64,000 bases of DNA from Burkholderia savannae (GTDB lineage Bacteria; Pseudomonadota; Gammaproteobacteria; Burkholderiales; Burkholderiaceae): the NCBI RefSeq assembly GCF_001524445.2, contig NZ_CP013418.1, positions 248,001 through 312,000 of the forward strand, in the 5' to 3' direction. The translations under genes were made by a program, and so were the position numbers. This document shows, one piece after another, positions 43,823 through 52,579 of the stretch. Under the pieces are notes generated by a model that ran no database searches, had not been told where the DNA came from, and saw only the letters and a list, made by a program, of their open reading frames with translations. How positions within the stretch are numbered: the stretch's first letter is position 1; each line of letters begins with the position of its first letter.

Positions 43823-44008
43823 TCAGTCGATCGAGAACGTATCGAGCGGCTGGTTCGCGCTCGCTTCGGTCGCGAAGCGCGCGTTCAACTGCTGATGCAG
43901 CCGGCGCGCTTCGTCGAGCGTGAGATCGATCCAGTACGGATCGCCGGCGGCGTCGTTGAGCCGTTCAGGCGGGAACTGGATTTCGAGGACGATGCCTTTG
44001 CGGTACAT
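43823..44008 (-). CDS. Small hypothetical protein
   Basis: 61 residues, beginning MYRKGIVLEIQFPPERLND and including IDLTLDEARRLHQQLNARF. It has balanced, protein-like composition with a strand followed by an amphipathic helix, and codon use like its neighbours. I do not recognise the family. It stands alone 90 bp from the EamA gene, so it is more likely real than the random frames around it. Confidence 0.55.
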   Translation of the reverse strand: MYRKGIVLEIQFPPERLNDAAGDPYWIDLTLDEARRLHQQLNARFATEASANQPLDTFSID

Positions 44009-44540
44009 CGGTGCACCCCTGTCGGTTGGCTGGTGGTCGAGCCCGCGAGTTTAGCAACGTGCGGCGAAGGCGATTGCCGCGCGACGCGAAATACTGAATT
44101 GCTCGTTCGTGTGGGCCGCCGGTTCGGGTCCTCCGTTTTGGGGGCTTCGTTTGGTTCGTCCGTTCTGTTCGTCCGTCTCGAAGGCGCGCGTCGGCTGCGA
44201 AGGGAGGTTGCCGGAGTGGAGTGCGGGTAGCGCTTGATTCGGCGCGTTGCCCCGAACGATCGCGATAGCGCTTGAGCTCGGCGCGGGTTCGCTGCGCGTC
44301 GTTCCCGTATCGATCGCGAAGCCATGACGCTGCGGGCGGCCGCGCGACGCGCGCCTGAGCATGGCGTTCCCGGCGCATCGCGCGTGCGTCCCGTCCGAAA
44401 TCGCCGTGCGCCGCGCGTGTCGAACTGCGTGTGGCGCCGCACGAATCCCCGCGTCGCACGGTTGGCTGTCGACCGCGCGCGGCGCGACCGAGCGGCCTTG
44501 CCGGTTGGCGAACGCGCAAATGCGTATTTGCGCATTTGCG

Positions 44541-44588
44541 CGGATGTGCGGATGTGCGGATGTGCGGATGTGCGGATGTGCGGATGTG
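44541..44588. repeat. Octamer tandem array (CGGATGTG)6
   Basis: Six perfect CGGATGTG units at 44541-44588, preceded by alternating GCAAATGCG/CGCATTTGCG inverted pieces at 44512-44540. It is inside the 670-base gap 44009-44677, 90 bp beyond the 3' end of the RspB-like gene. No other gene was seen in the gap. Confidence 0.92.
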
Positions 44589-44677
44589 CGCCGCCGCCCG
44601 CGCGCCGCGTCACGCTTTGCGCGCCGCCGCAACCGTGCCCGACGAGCCGCGTCAGGCTCCGCTCGGTCTCGTGCGTT

Positions 44678-45715
44678 TCACTCCGGCTGCGCCGCGAAAT
44701 CCAGCAGGATCTTGCAGCTTTCGCGCGGATTGCGCTCCGCGAGATCGAACGCATGCGCGACGTCGCGAAAATCGACCTTGTGCGTGACGATGTGCTCCGG
44801 ATGCACGAGCCCCTTGGCGATCCATTCGATGACCGGCGCGAACATCGCGCAATTGAGCCGCGACGCGCACAGCGTCAGTTCTTTCTTCGTCAGCTCGGCC
44901 TGCACGATCGACGACGGCTCCGACGAGAAGCCGAGCACGCCGATCCGCCCGGCGGGCGCCGCGAGCCGCACCGCTTCCTCGAGGATCGACGGATGGCAGA
45001 CGGCGTCGAAGATCAGCGTCGGGCCGCCGTCGACGCCGCGCCGCAGCAGCGCGTCGGGCAGCGCTTCGGCCGCCGCGTTGATCACCTCGTCGGCCGCCGC
45101 GCCGCACCGGCGCGCCAGTTCCAGGCGCTCGTCGAGGCGATCGGTGATGAACGCGCGGATGCCGTAGACGTGCTTGAGCACCTGCAGCAGCGTGAGGCCC
45201 ACCGTGCCCGCGCCGTAGATCAGCGCGACGTCGGACGGCAGCACGCCGGTGCGCGCGGTCGCGTTCGCCGCGACCGCGAACGGCTCGACGATCGCCGCGC
45301 ACGTGTCGGCGATCTCGGGCGGAATCCGGTACGCGTTCGCCGCGGGCACGCAGGCGTACTCGCTGAAGCCGCCGTCGCGATGCACGCCGAGCACGCTCAG
45401 GTTGCGGCACACGTTGCGCCGCCCGATCGCGCACGCATGGCAGTGCCCGCAGCTGATGACCGGATCGACCGCGACGATCTCGCCGACGCGCGACGCGTCG
45501 ACGCCCGCGCCGACCGATTCGATGCGCCCGACGAACTCGTGGCCGATGATCCGCGGATACGAGACGAACGGGTTCTTGCCGTGGAAGATGTGCAGATCGG
45601 AACCGCAAATGCCCGCATAACGCACGCGCACGCGCACTTCGCCCGCGGCGGGCGCGGGCGTCGGCAATTCACGCACGCCCATGCTATTGGGCCGGTCGAC
45701 GACGACGCTCAGCAT
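44678..45715 (-). CDS. Zinc-dependent alcohol dehydrogenase, RspB-like
   Basis: 345-residue medium-chain dehydrogenase. Catalytic zinc ligands are in AGICGSDLHIFHGK and GHEFVG; the structural-zinc cysteines are in CGHCHACAIGRRNVC. The NAD-binding turn is YGAGTVGLTLLQ. Most similar in type to E. coli RspB and L-idonate/L-galactonate 5-dehydrogenases, which are encoded beside mannonate-dehydratase-like genes. Last gene of gntR-manD-rspB, 59 bp after manD. It probably oxidises a hexonate or polyol of the uronate pathway. Confidence 0.85.
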   Translation of the reverse strand: MLSVVVDRPNSMGVRELPTPAPAAGEVRVRVRYAGICGSDLHIFHGKNPFVSYPRIIGHEFVGRIESVGAGVDASRVGEIVAVDPVISCGHCHACAIGRRNVCRNLSVLGVHRDGGFSEYACVPAANAYRIPPEIADTCAAIVEPFAVAANATARTGVLPSDVALIYGAGTVGLTLLQVLKHVYGIRAFITDRLDERLELARRCGAAADEVINAAAEALPDALLRRGVDGGPTLIFDAVCHPSILEEAVRLAAPAGRIGVLGFSSEPSSIVQAELTKKELTLCASRLNCAMFAPVIEWIAKGLVHPEHIVTHKVDFRDVAHAFDLAERNPRESCKILLDFAAQPE

Positions 45716-45774
45716 GTCCTGATTCTCCTTCGTGTTTCGTTTCGTGTAGTTCGTGCGCGCACGCGCTCACCCGC

Positions 45775-46983
45775 TCACCAGTTCCACATCGAGCCGTCGC
45801 GCAGGCGGGCGACGGGCAGGTAGGCGCGCTCGTACGGATATTTCGCGGCGAGCGCCTCGTCGATGTCGACGCCGAGGCCCGGCACGTCGTCCATCACGAG
45901 ATGGCCGTCCTCGAAGCGATAGCTGTGCGGAAAGACTTCGTCGGTCAGCGCGTTGTGCGGCATCAGCTCCTGAATGCCGAAGTTCGGCGCCCACAGGCCG
46001 AAGTTGACGGCGGCCGCCATGCACACGGGCGACAGGTCGGTCGCGCCGTGGAAGCCCGTGCGGACCTGGTACATCGCCGCGTAGTCGGCGATGCGGCGCA
46101 CGTGCGTGATGCCGCCCGCGTGGACGATCGTCGCGCGGATGTAGTCGATCAGCTGGTCGCGGATCAGATCCTTGCAGTCCCAAATCGAATTGAAGACCTC
46201 GCCCACCGCGAGCGGCGTCGTCGTGTGGCTGCGGATCAATCGGAACGCGTCCTGGTTTTCGGCGGGCGTCGCGTCTTCGAGCCAGAACAGCCGGTACGGC
46301 TCGAGATCGCGGCCGAGGCGCGCGGCCTCGATCGGCGTGAGCCGGTGATGCGCGTCGTGCAGCAGATGCGGCGCGTCGCCGACCGCGTCGCGCACCTTGC
46401 GGAAGAGCTCCGGCGTGTGGCGCAGATAGAGCGCGGTGTCCCACGGCTCCTCGGGCGGCAGGCCCTTTTCGGCGGGCTCGTACGCGCCCGCGGTCTTGCC
46501 GACGCCGTACACCTTCGACAGCCCCGGCACGCCCGACTGCACGCGGATCGCGCGGTAGCCCGCCTCGATGTGCCGATGCACGGCGTCGATCGCTTCCTCG
46601 TGGTCGCGCCCGGTCGCGTGGCCGTACACCATCAGCCCGTCGCGGCTGCGGCCGCCGAGCAGCCGATAGACGGGCATGCCGGCGAGCTTGCCCAGGATGT
46701 CCCACAGCGCCATGTCGATCGCGGCGATCGCCGTCATCGTGACGGGCCCGCGCCGCCAGTACGCGCCGCGGTACAGGTATTGCCAGATGTCCTCGATATT
46801 GCGCGGGTCGCGCCCGACGAGGCACGGAAACACGTGATCCTCGAGATACGCGCGCACGGCGAGCTCGCGCCCGTTGAGCGTCGCGTCGCCGAGGCCGTAG
46901 ACGCCTTCGTTGGTGACGATCTTGACCGTCACGAAATTCCGGCCGGGGCAGGTGACGATGATGTTCAGCCGTTCGATTTTCAC
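45775..46983 (-). CDS. manD: D-mannonate dehydratase of the enolase superfamily (RspA/ManD)
   Basis: 402 residues. ManD enzymes remove water from D-mannonate to give 2-keto-3-deoxy-D-gluconate. The first strand [20 protein letters not shown], the capping-domain segment [28 protein letters not shown], and metal-binding acidic residues in [13 protein letters not shown] and [11 protein letters not shown] are typical; the H/D region [13 protein letters not shown] is the usual catalytic end. Length is normal (about 400). It lies between gntR and the RspB-like gene. Related family members also accept D-gluconate or have little activity, so the exact substrate needs assay. Confidence 0.88.
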   Translation of the reverse strand: MKIERLNIIVTCPGRNFVTVKIVTNEGVYGLGDATLNGRELAVRAYLEDHVFPCLVGRDPRNIEDIWQYLYRGAYWRRGPVTMTAIAAIDMALWDILGKLAGMPVYRLLGGRSRDGLMVYGHATGRDHEEAIDAVHRHIEAGYRAIRVQSGVPGLSKVYGVGKTAGAYEPAEKGLPPEEPWDTALYLRHTPELFRKVRDAVGDAPHLLHDAHHRLTPIEAARLGRDLEPYRLFWLEDATPAENQDAFRLIRSHTTTPLAVGEVFNSIWDCKDLIRDQLIDYIRATIVHAGGITHVRRIADYAAMYQVRTGFHGATDLSPVCMAAAVNFGLWAPNFGIQELMPHNALTDEVFPHSYRFEDGHLVMDDVPGLGVDIDEALAAKYPYERAYLPVARLRDGSMWNW

Positions 46984-47004
46984 GCGGCTTCTCCGATGAG
47001 TGGT

Positions 47005-47766
47005 TCAGTCGACAAAGTAGTGCGGCGCGCGGTCGCGCACCTCGGGCAGATGGGAGCTCACGCGGTCGACGTGCACCGCGACCGACGCGCCGAGCAGCGC
47101 CATGTTGCGCGACGCGATGTGCGCGAGGATCTGCTCGTGCTCGTGCAGCGCGCGGCGCGCGTGGTCCTCGACGCGATCGAGCAGCAGCCAGCGCACGCGG
47201 TCGAACTGCCGCTTCATCGGCTGCAGCATCTCCCACACGTGCGGCCGGCCGGCGAACTCGAACATGCGGCCGTGCATCGTTTCGTCGAGCGCGAAGAAGG
47301 TGTCGACGTCGCGCGCGGCCACCGCGTCGCGCTGCGCGCCGACGAGGCGCGCGAGTTCCTCGAGCTGCGCCGGCGTGATCTTTTGCGCGAGATCGACGTG
47401 GTTCGCGCATTCGAGCGTGCTGCGCGCAAAGCGTCCTTCTTCGAGCATCGACACCGAGATCGGCGCGACGAGCGTGCCGACCTTGCGGTAGATCTGCACG
47501 AGCCGTTCGTCGGCGAGTTGCGCGAGCGCCTCGCGCACGGGCGTGCGGCTCACGTCGATCGTGGCCGAGATCACCGCCTCCGACAGCGCGGTGCGCGGCG
47601 GCAGCGCGCCGCGCACGATCGCGTTGCGCAGCAGCGCGTGCACCTGTTGCGTGTACGACGCGTCGGCGTCGAGCGCGAAGCCGTGCAGCGCCGCGACGAC
47701 CATGTCTTCAGTGGATTCCTTGTCGCTCATCAACGGGTTCTTCATCAAGGGCGAGGCACAGTTCAT
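47005..47766 (-). CDS. GntR-family (FadR/FCD) transcriptional regulator
   Basis: About 253 residues with an N-terminal winged HTH (VHALLRNAIVRGALPPRTAL, TIDVSRTPVREALAQL) and a C-terminal all-helical FCD domain whose metal-binding histidines include DETMHGRMFEFAG and HEHEQILAHIASR. FCD proteins of the UxuR/ExuR class sense uronates. ATG codons at 47766, 47745 and 47730 are all possible starts, and none has a strong ribosome site. A palindromic TACCATGGTA lies 11 bp before the longest start, with a second identical copy at the divergent gene, so it likely controls the whole cluster. Confidence 0.87.
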   Translation of the reverse strand: MNCASPLMKNPLMSDKESTEDMVVAALHGFALDADASYTQQVHALLRNAIVRGALPPRTALSEAVISATIDVSRTPVREALAQLADERLVQIYRKVGTLVAPISVSMLEEGRFARSTLECANHVDLAQKITPAQLEELARLVGAQRDAVAARDVDTFFALDETMHGRMFEFAGRPHVWEMLQPMKRQFDRVRWLLLDRVEDHARRALHEHEQILAHIASRNMALLGASVAVHVDRVSSHLPEVRDRAPHYFVD

Positions 47767-47774
47767 TTCATCTT

Positions 47775-47788
47775 TCTACCATGGTACA
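47775..47788. promoter_or_regulatory. GntR operator candidate, copy 1 (TCTACCATGGTACA)
   Basis: Contains the perfect palindrome TACCATGGTA (47777-47786), resembling the TGGTATACCA core of UxuR/ExuR operators. It is directly upstream of the longest gntR start and repeated exactly 96 bp away. Confidence 0.6.
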
Positions 47789-47870
47789 TCTGGTGAGAAA
47801 GGAAGCCGACTTAGCGTATACACCAATAAAACCGGGAGTGTACTCGGAATACTCTGCCGGAAGTCACATA

Positions 47871-47884
47871 TCTACCATGGTACA
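47871..47884. promoter_or_regulatory. GntR operator candidate, copy 2 (TCTACCATGGTACA)
   Basis: Identical 14-mer to 47775-47788. Its ATG is also the first possible start codon of the UxuB-like gene, so bound repressor would cover the translation start or promoter downstream region. It suggests the real start is the later ATG at 47904. Confidence 0.6.
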
Positions 47885-49373
47885 AACCGCCAATTCAATC
47901 GTCATGCCGCTTCTTTCGTCCGATCAATGCCGCAATTTGCCGGCCGAGGTGTCCTATCCCCGCTACGACAGGCGCGCGCTGCGCACGGGCATCGTGCACC
48001 TCGGCCTCGGCGCGTTCCATCGCGCGCATCAGGCGTGCTACACGGAGACGCTCGTCGAGCGCGGCGACATGCGCTGGGGCATCGCGGGCGTCGAGCTGCG
48101 GCGACCGCACACCGTCGAGCGGCTCGCCGCGCAGGATCATCTCTATTCGGTCACCGAGCGCGACGGCGACGCCGCGCGCACCCGCATCGTCGGCGCGGTC
48201 CATCGCGCGCTGTTCGCGCCGCAGGCGCTCGCGCCGCTCCTCGGCCTGATCGCCGATCCGGCCGTGCCGATCGTCAGCCTGACCGTCACCGAGAAGGGCT
48301 ATTACCGCAAGGCGGGCGGCGCTGAGCTCGACGCCGACGATCCCGCGATCCGCCGCGACCTGCAGCAGCCGGATGCGCCGTGGACGACGCTCGGCGTGCT
48401 CGTGGCCGGCATCCGGCGGCGTCCGGCGGGCGCGCCGCTGTCGGTCGTTTGCTGCGACAACATGCCGTCGAACGGCGACACGCTGCGCACGCTGCTCGCG
48501 CAATACGCGGAGCAGGTCGACGGCGCGCTCGCGCGGCGCATCCGCGACGACATCGCGTTCCCGAACACGATGGTCGACCGGATCGTGCCCGCCGCGACGC
48601 CCGAATCGCTCGACTGGGCCCAAGCGCGGATCGGCGTGCGCGACGAGGCGGCGATCGTCTGCGAGCCGTTCGCGCAGTGGGTGTTCGAGGACAGCTTCGC
48701 CGGCGCGCGGCCCCGCTGGGAAGAGGCGGGCGCGCTCGTCGCGACCGACGTGCGCCCGTACGAGAAGATGAAGCTGCGACTGCTGAACGGCTCGCATTCG
48801 GCGATCGCGTACGTCGGCCAATTGCGCGCGCGGCGCACGGTGTCCGATGCGATGGCCGATCCGCTGATCGACGCGTTCGTGCGCGGCGTGATGACGCGCG
48901 ACCTGCTCGCGACCGTCGACGTGCCGGCCGGCTACGACGTGCACGCGTATTGCGCGTCGCTGATCGAGCGCTTTCGCAACCCGGCGCTCGCGCATCGCAC
49001 CGCGCAGATCGCGACGGACGGCACGCAGAAGGTGCCGCTGCGCTGGCTGCCGGCGCTCGAGCAGAGCGCGGCGGCGGGCGTCGAGCGGCCGTATCTCGAG
49101 CGTGCGCTCGCCGCGTGGCTGCATTACGTGGAAGCGCCGCACGACGAGGCCGGCAAGCCGCTCGCGCTCGACGATCCGGGCGCCGACGCGCTTGCGCGAA
49201 CCCTGCATGCGGCGTGCAGCGCGACCGACGCGGTGCGCGCGGCGCTGGATCGGCTCGCGTCGCGCGGCGCGGCGCGATGGCCCGATGCGCTGACGGCGCG
49301 CGTCGGCTCGCATCTGGAGACGTTGCGCGAGCGCGGCACGGACGCGCTGCTGAGGCCGTTGCTCGACGCTTGA
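47877..49373 (+). CDS. Fructuronate reductase/mannitol dehydrogenase family enzyme (UxuB-like)
   Basis: 498 residues from 47877, or 489 from the ATG at 47904. NAD-dependent enzyme expected to interconvert D-fructuronate and D-mannonate. The N-terminal Rossmann motif GIVHLGLGAFHRAHQACYTE, DNMPSNGDTLR, the active-site segment MKLRLLNGSHSAIAYVGQL with the catalytic Lys, and RFRNPALAHRTAQIATDGTQK are characteristic of the polyol-specific long-chain dehydrogenases. Its product is the substrate of ManD encoded divergently, so the two make consecutive steps. Mannitol or arabinitol dehydrogenase is the alternative. Confidence 0.87.
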   Translation: MVQTANSIVMPLLSSDQCRNLPAEVSYPRYDRRALRTGIVHLGLGAFHRAHQACYTETLVERGDMRWGIAGVELRRPHTVERLAAQDHLYSVTERDGDAARTRIVGAVHRALFAPQALAPLLGLIADPAVPIVSLTVTEKGYYRKAGGAELDADDPAIRRDLQQPDAPWTTLGVLVAGIRRRPAGAPLSVVCCDNMPSNGDTLRTLLAQYAEQVDGALARRIRDDIAFPNTMVDRIVPAATPESLDWAQARIGVRDEAAIVCEPFAQWVFEDSFAGARPRWEEAGALVATDVRPYEKMKLRLLNGSHSAIAYVGQLRARRTVSDAMADPLIDAFVRGVMTRDLLATVDVPAGYDVHAYCASLIERFRNPALAHRTAQIATDGTQKVPLRWLPALEQSAAAGVERPYLERALAAWLHYVEAPHDEAGKPLALDDPGADALARTLHAACSATDAVRAALDRLASRGAARWPDALTARVGSHLETLRERGTDALLRPLLDA

Positions 49374-49697
49374 GCGCGGGCGAGGCGAGCGCGGCGCTCG
49401 ATGCCGTCGGTCGCGTCAGTCCGCCGTGCGCCGCCTCTTGCGTTTCATGTTTCGCGTTTCGCGCGAGACGGACCGCGCGCGAGGCCGGCCGCGGCAACGA
49501 AGACACAGAGGAACAGAGGGCCGTGGCGCGGGGCAGCGGGTGGCGAGCCGCCCGAGCGCCAGGTTGCCCGGCGGCGCGCCGCACGAACCGGTCCGCGATC
49601 GGCCCGCATTCGGTCCGCATTCGACCCGCGACCGCCGCCGCCAGCGGCGCCGACAAATCATAGGAACGCCGGCAGCGTCGGCATGAAGGAGACAGGC
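49374..49697. other. Intergenic gap before the MFS gene
   Basis: About 320 bases of GC-rich DNA with no convincing gene. The frame of the MFS gene is open throughout but loses protein character before 49698. AAGGAGACAGGC at 49686-49697 is the ribosome site of that gene. Confidence 0.5.
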
Positions 49698-50996
49698 ATG
49701 AATCAGAGAACGATGGGGTGGATCACGGTATTGCTGCTGTTCATCGTGTACGGCATCAACTATCTCGATCGCGTCGCGCTGTCGATCGTCGCGCCGATGG
49801 TGCAGAAGGATCTCGGGATCGACGCCGCGCAGATGGGCATCGTCTTCAGCACGTTCTTCGTCGGCTATGCGCTGTTCAATTTCGTCGGCGGCCTCGCGTC
49901 CGACCGGCTCGGGCCGAAGCTCGTCTACGTGCTGGCCGTCGGCCTCTGGTCGATCTTTTGCGGGATGACGGCGATCACGGTCGGCTTCGTCAGCCTGCTG
50001 ATCGTGCGCCTGCTGTTCGGCATGGCGGAGGGGCCGCTCTGCTCCGCCGCGAACAAGATGGTCAACAACTGGCTGCCGCGCGAATCGGCGGCCACCGCGA
50101 TGGGGCTGTTGAGCGCGGGCTCGCCGCTCGGCGGCGCGATCGCCGGGCCGATCGTCGGCATGCTCGCCGTGCAGTTCGGCTGGCGGCCGGCGTTCTGGAT
50201 CGTCTGCGTGATCGGCCTCGCGTGGGTGCTCGTGTGGGTCGCGACCACGTCGGACCGGCCCGCGGCGGGTTCGGCTTCGTCCGCGGCGGGGCTTGCCGGC
50301 GCCGGCGGTGCAGTATCCGCGGCCGCGCCGCGTGCGGCCGCGGGCGGCGTCGATGCGCCGTTGCTTCGGCATTATCTGAAGCAGCCGCGCATCCTCGCGA
50401 CGGGCGTCGCGTTCTTCGGCTACAACTACGTGCTGTTCTTCTTCCTGAGCTGGTTTCCGAGCTATCTCGTGCAGGCGCATCACCTGAATATCCGTGAGAT
50501 GAGCGTGGCGACGGTCGTGCCGTGGCTTGTCGGCACCGTCGGCCTTGCGTGCGGCGGCTTCGTTTCGGATGTGATCTACAAGCTCACCGGCAACGCGATG
50601 CTGTCGCGCCGGATCGTGCTCGTCACCTGCCTGCTCGGCGCGGGGATCTGCGTCGCGATCGCGGGCGCGGTGCGCTCGACGCAGGGCGCGATCGCGCTGA
50701 TGTCCGTGTCGCTCTTCTTCCTCTACGTGACGGGGGCGATCTACTGGGCGATCGTGCAGGACGTCGTCGCGCCCGAGCGCGTCGGCGCGGTCAGCGGCTG
50801 CCTGCATTGCATGGGGAGCCTGTCGGGCGTCGTCGGGCCGGCCGTCACCGGGTTCATCGTCGAGCGCAGCGGCTCGTTCGCGTCCGCGTTCGTGCTCGCC
50901 GGCGCTATCGCGCTGGTCGGCGCGGTGCTGTCCGCGCTCTTCCTGCGCAACCGTCCGTGCGACGCGCGCGTGTTGCGCGAAAGTCCGATTCTGTAA
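49698..50996 (+). CDS. MFS transporter, anion:cation symporter family
   Basis: 432 residues from ATG 49698 (GGAG 10 bp upstream). Twelve membrane segments; the family signature region after helix 1 reads VYGINYLDRVALSIVAPMVQ, followed by FSTFFVGYALFNFVGGLASDRLGPK (MFS motif A) and RLLFGMAEGPLCSAANKMVNNWLP. This is the ACS branch that imports hexuronates, galactonate or glucarate. The central loop (residues 190-215) is Ala/Gly-rich. Its place after the UxuB-like gene makes a uronate or aldonate the likely substrate. Confidence 0.87.
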   Translation: MNQRTMGWITVLLLFIVYGINYLDRVALSIVAPMVQKDLGIDAAQMGIVFSTFFVGYALFNFVGGLASDRLGPKLVYVLAVGLWSIFCGMTAITVGFVSLLIVRLLFGMAEGPLCSAANKMVNNWLPRESAATAMGLLSAGSPLGGAIAGPIVGMLAVQFGWRPAFWIVCVIGLAWVLVWVATTSDRPAAGSASSAAGLAGAGGAVSAAAPRAAAGGVDAPLLRHYLKQPRILATGVAFFGYNYVLFFFLSWFPSYLVQAHHLNIREMSVATVVPWLVGTVGLACGGFVSDVIYKLTGNAMLSRRIVLVTCLLGAGICVAIAGAVRSTQGAIALMSVSLFFLYVTGAIYWAIVQDVVAPERVGAVSGCLHCMGSLSGVVGPAVTGFIVERSGSFASAFVLAGAIALVGAVLSALFLRNRPCDARVLRESPIL

Positions 50997-51023
50997 GGGT
51001 GGTTTGTGGTTTGCGGCGCGCGA

Positions 51024-51098
51024 TCCGTGGTCCGTGGTCCGTGGTCCGCTGGCATTCGATTCATGCTGGCGGCAGACGGCAGACGGCAGATGGCAGAG
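51024..51098. repeat. Two short heptamer arrays
   Basis: TCCGTGG occurs three times in tandem at 51024-51044, and GGCAGA(C/T/G) four times at 51071-51098. They lie between the MFS and DeoR genes (gap 50997-51234). Like the other arrays they are outside coding sequence. Confidence 0.8.
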
Positions 51099-51234
51099 GG
51101 CAAACGGCACATGACACGCGTGGCGCGGGCAGGGCCGGATCGGCAGGCGATCGGCGCGACTTCATCGCGCCGTACTACAATAGCCCGCCATTCGCCATCC
51201 TCGATCCGACCGCGGCCCGGCAGCGCCGCGCGCC

Positions 51235-51993
51235 ATGCTTGCAGAACAACGTCATCGCTACATCCTGTCCGAACTCGGCCGCACGGGCGCGGTGTCGGTC
51301 GCGCAGCTCGTGAACGCGCTCGCCGTGTCGCGCGAGACGATCCGCCGCGACCTGAACGCGCTCGCCGCGCGCGGCCTCGTGATCACGACGCACGGCGGCG
51401 CGCTCGCGGCCGATCGGCATGAGCCGAGCGTGTCCGAGCGCGACGCGTCGCACGCGGACGCGAAGCGTGCGATCGGCCGGCGTGCGGCCGAATTCGTGCC
51501 CGACGGCGCGTCGGTGCTGCTCGACTCGGGCAGCACGGTCTACGCGGTCGCGCTCGCGCTCGTCGACCGCCACCGGCTGGCCATCTACACGAACGACTGG
51601 CGAATCGTCGGCGTGCTCGGCCGCCGCAACGGCAACCGCGTGACGCTCCTCGGCGGCGAGCTGTCCGAAGACGAGGACGCGACGTTCGGCCTCGACACGA
51701 TCCAGCAGCTCGCGCAATACCACGTCGACTTCGCGTTCGTCGGCGCGGGCGGAATCACGCCCGACGGCACGCTCACCGATTACTCGCGCGTCGTGGCCGA
51801 GGTGCGCGGGCGGATGCTCGCGGCGGCGGCCGCGCCGATCGTGGTGGCCGATCACTCGAAGTTCGGGCGCGTGACGCCCGTGCGGATCAACGGCTCGGAC
51901 GCCGCGCGCTTTCTCGTGACCGAGCGCGCGCCGGACAAGGCGACGCGGCGGGCGTTGACGTCGCGGGGGATCGAGCTCGTCGTCTGCGGTTGA
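51235..51993 (+). CDS. DeoR-family transcriptional regulator
   Basis: 252 residues: N-terminal DeoR HTH (MLAEQRHRYILSELGRTGAV, VSRETIRRDLNALAARGLV, THGGAL) and a sugar-phosphate-sensing domain with VLLDSGSTVYAVA, LLGGELSEDEDATFG, DFAFVGAGGITPDG, VADHSKFGRV. DeoR repressors usually bind a phosphorylated sugar. It closes the hexuronate cluster on the same strand as the UxuB-like and MFS genes and probably adds a second control layer. Its stop codon lies inside the first unit of a 144-bp tandem repeat. Confidence 0.88.
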   Translation: MLAEQRHRYILSELGRTGAVSVAQLVNALAVSRETIRRDLNALAARGLVITTHGGALAADRHEPSVSERDASHADAKRAIGRRAAEFVPDGASVLLDSGSTVYAVALALVDRHRLAIYTNDWRIVGVLGRRNGNRVTLLGGELSEDEDATFGLDTIQQLAQYHVDFAFVGAGGITPDGTLTDYSRVVAEVRGRMLAAAAAPIVVADHSKFGRVTPVRINGSDAARFLVTERAPDKATRRALTSRGIELVVCG

Positions 51994-52320
51994 GCGCCGG
52001 GGTGTCGAGCGAGCGTCGCGAGCGTGCGAGATTCCGGCGCGACGTGCGCCGAACTTCTCTCAGTCCATCGAAGCGCGGCAACGCGATGCAGCGTGGGCGG
52101 GTGCCGAGGACGATCGGTTTTCGTCGCGTGCGGATGAGCGCGGGGGTATCGAGGGAGTGTCGCGAGCGTGCGAGATTCCGGCACGGCGTGCGCCGAACTT
52201 CTCTCAATCCATCGAAGCGCGGCAACGCGATGCAGCGTGGGCGGGTGCCGAGGATGTTCGATTTTGTCGTTCGCGGGCGAGCGCCGGTGCGTCGGGCGAG
52301 CGTCTCGACCATGCGACGCA
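51991..52320. repeat. 144-bp tandem repeat, about 2.3 copies
   Basis: Unit 1 starts at 51991 and unit 2 at 52135 (period 144), with long identical blocks such as GCGAGCGTGCGAGATTCCGG and AAGCGCGGCAACGCGATGCA in both. A third, partial and diverged unit begins near 52278. The first unit includes the DeoR stop codon. No protein-like frame runs through the repeats, and no gene was found in the whole gap 51994-52579. Confidence 0.85.
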
Positions 52321-52438
52321 TGCCTTGTTTCGTAAATCGCGCGCTGCGGGACGCCGTTGCGCCTCGCGTCGCTCCGTCTCGATCGCCCGATTTCGTCCGC
52401 CCGCCGCCTACCACGCTCGCCGCGCGGCCGTCCGCCGC

Positions 52439-52480
52439 GCCAAAGCCAAAGCCAAAGCCAAAGCCAAAGCCAAAGCCGAA
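52439..52480. repeat. Hexamer array (GCCAAA)6 plus GCCGAA
   Basis: Six perfect GCCAAA units at 52439-52474 and a variant at 52475-52480, about 100 bp upstream of the phospholipase D-like gene. In one frame this would encode Ala-Lys repeats, but no gene covers it. Confidence 0.9.
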
Positions 52481-52579
52481 ACGACACGGAAACTTCATCG
52501 GAACGTCACACGCACGGCAAGCGCGCGTTGAACACTCATCGCTTCGACTTTGAAAGGCGATGAGCCGAGGAGGGCGGCG

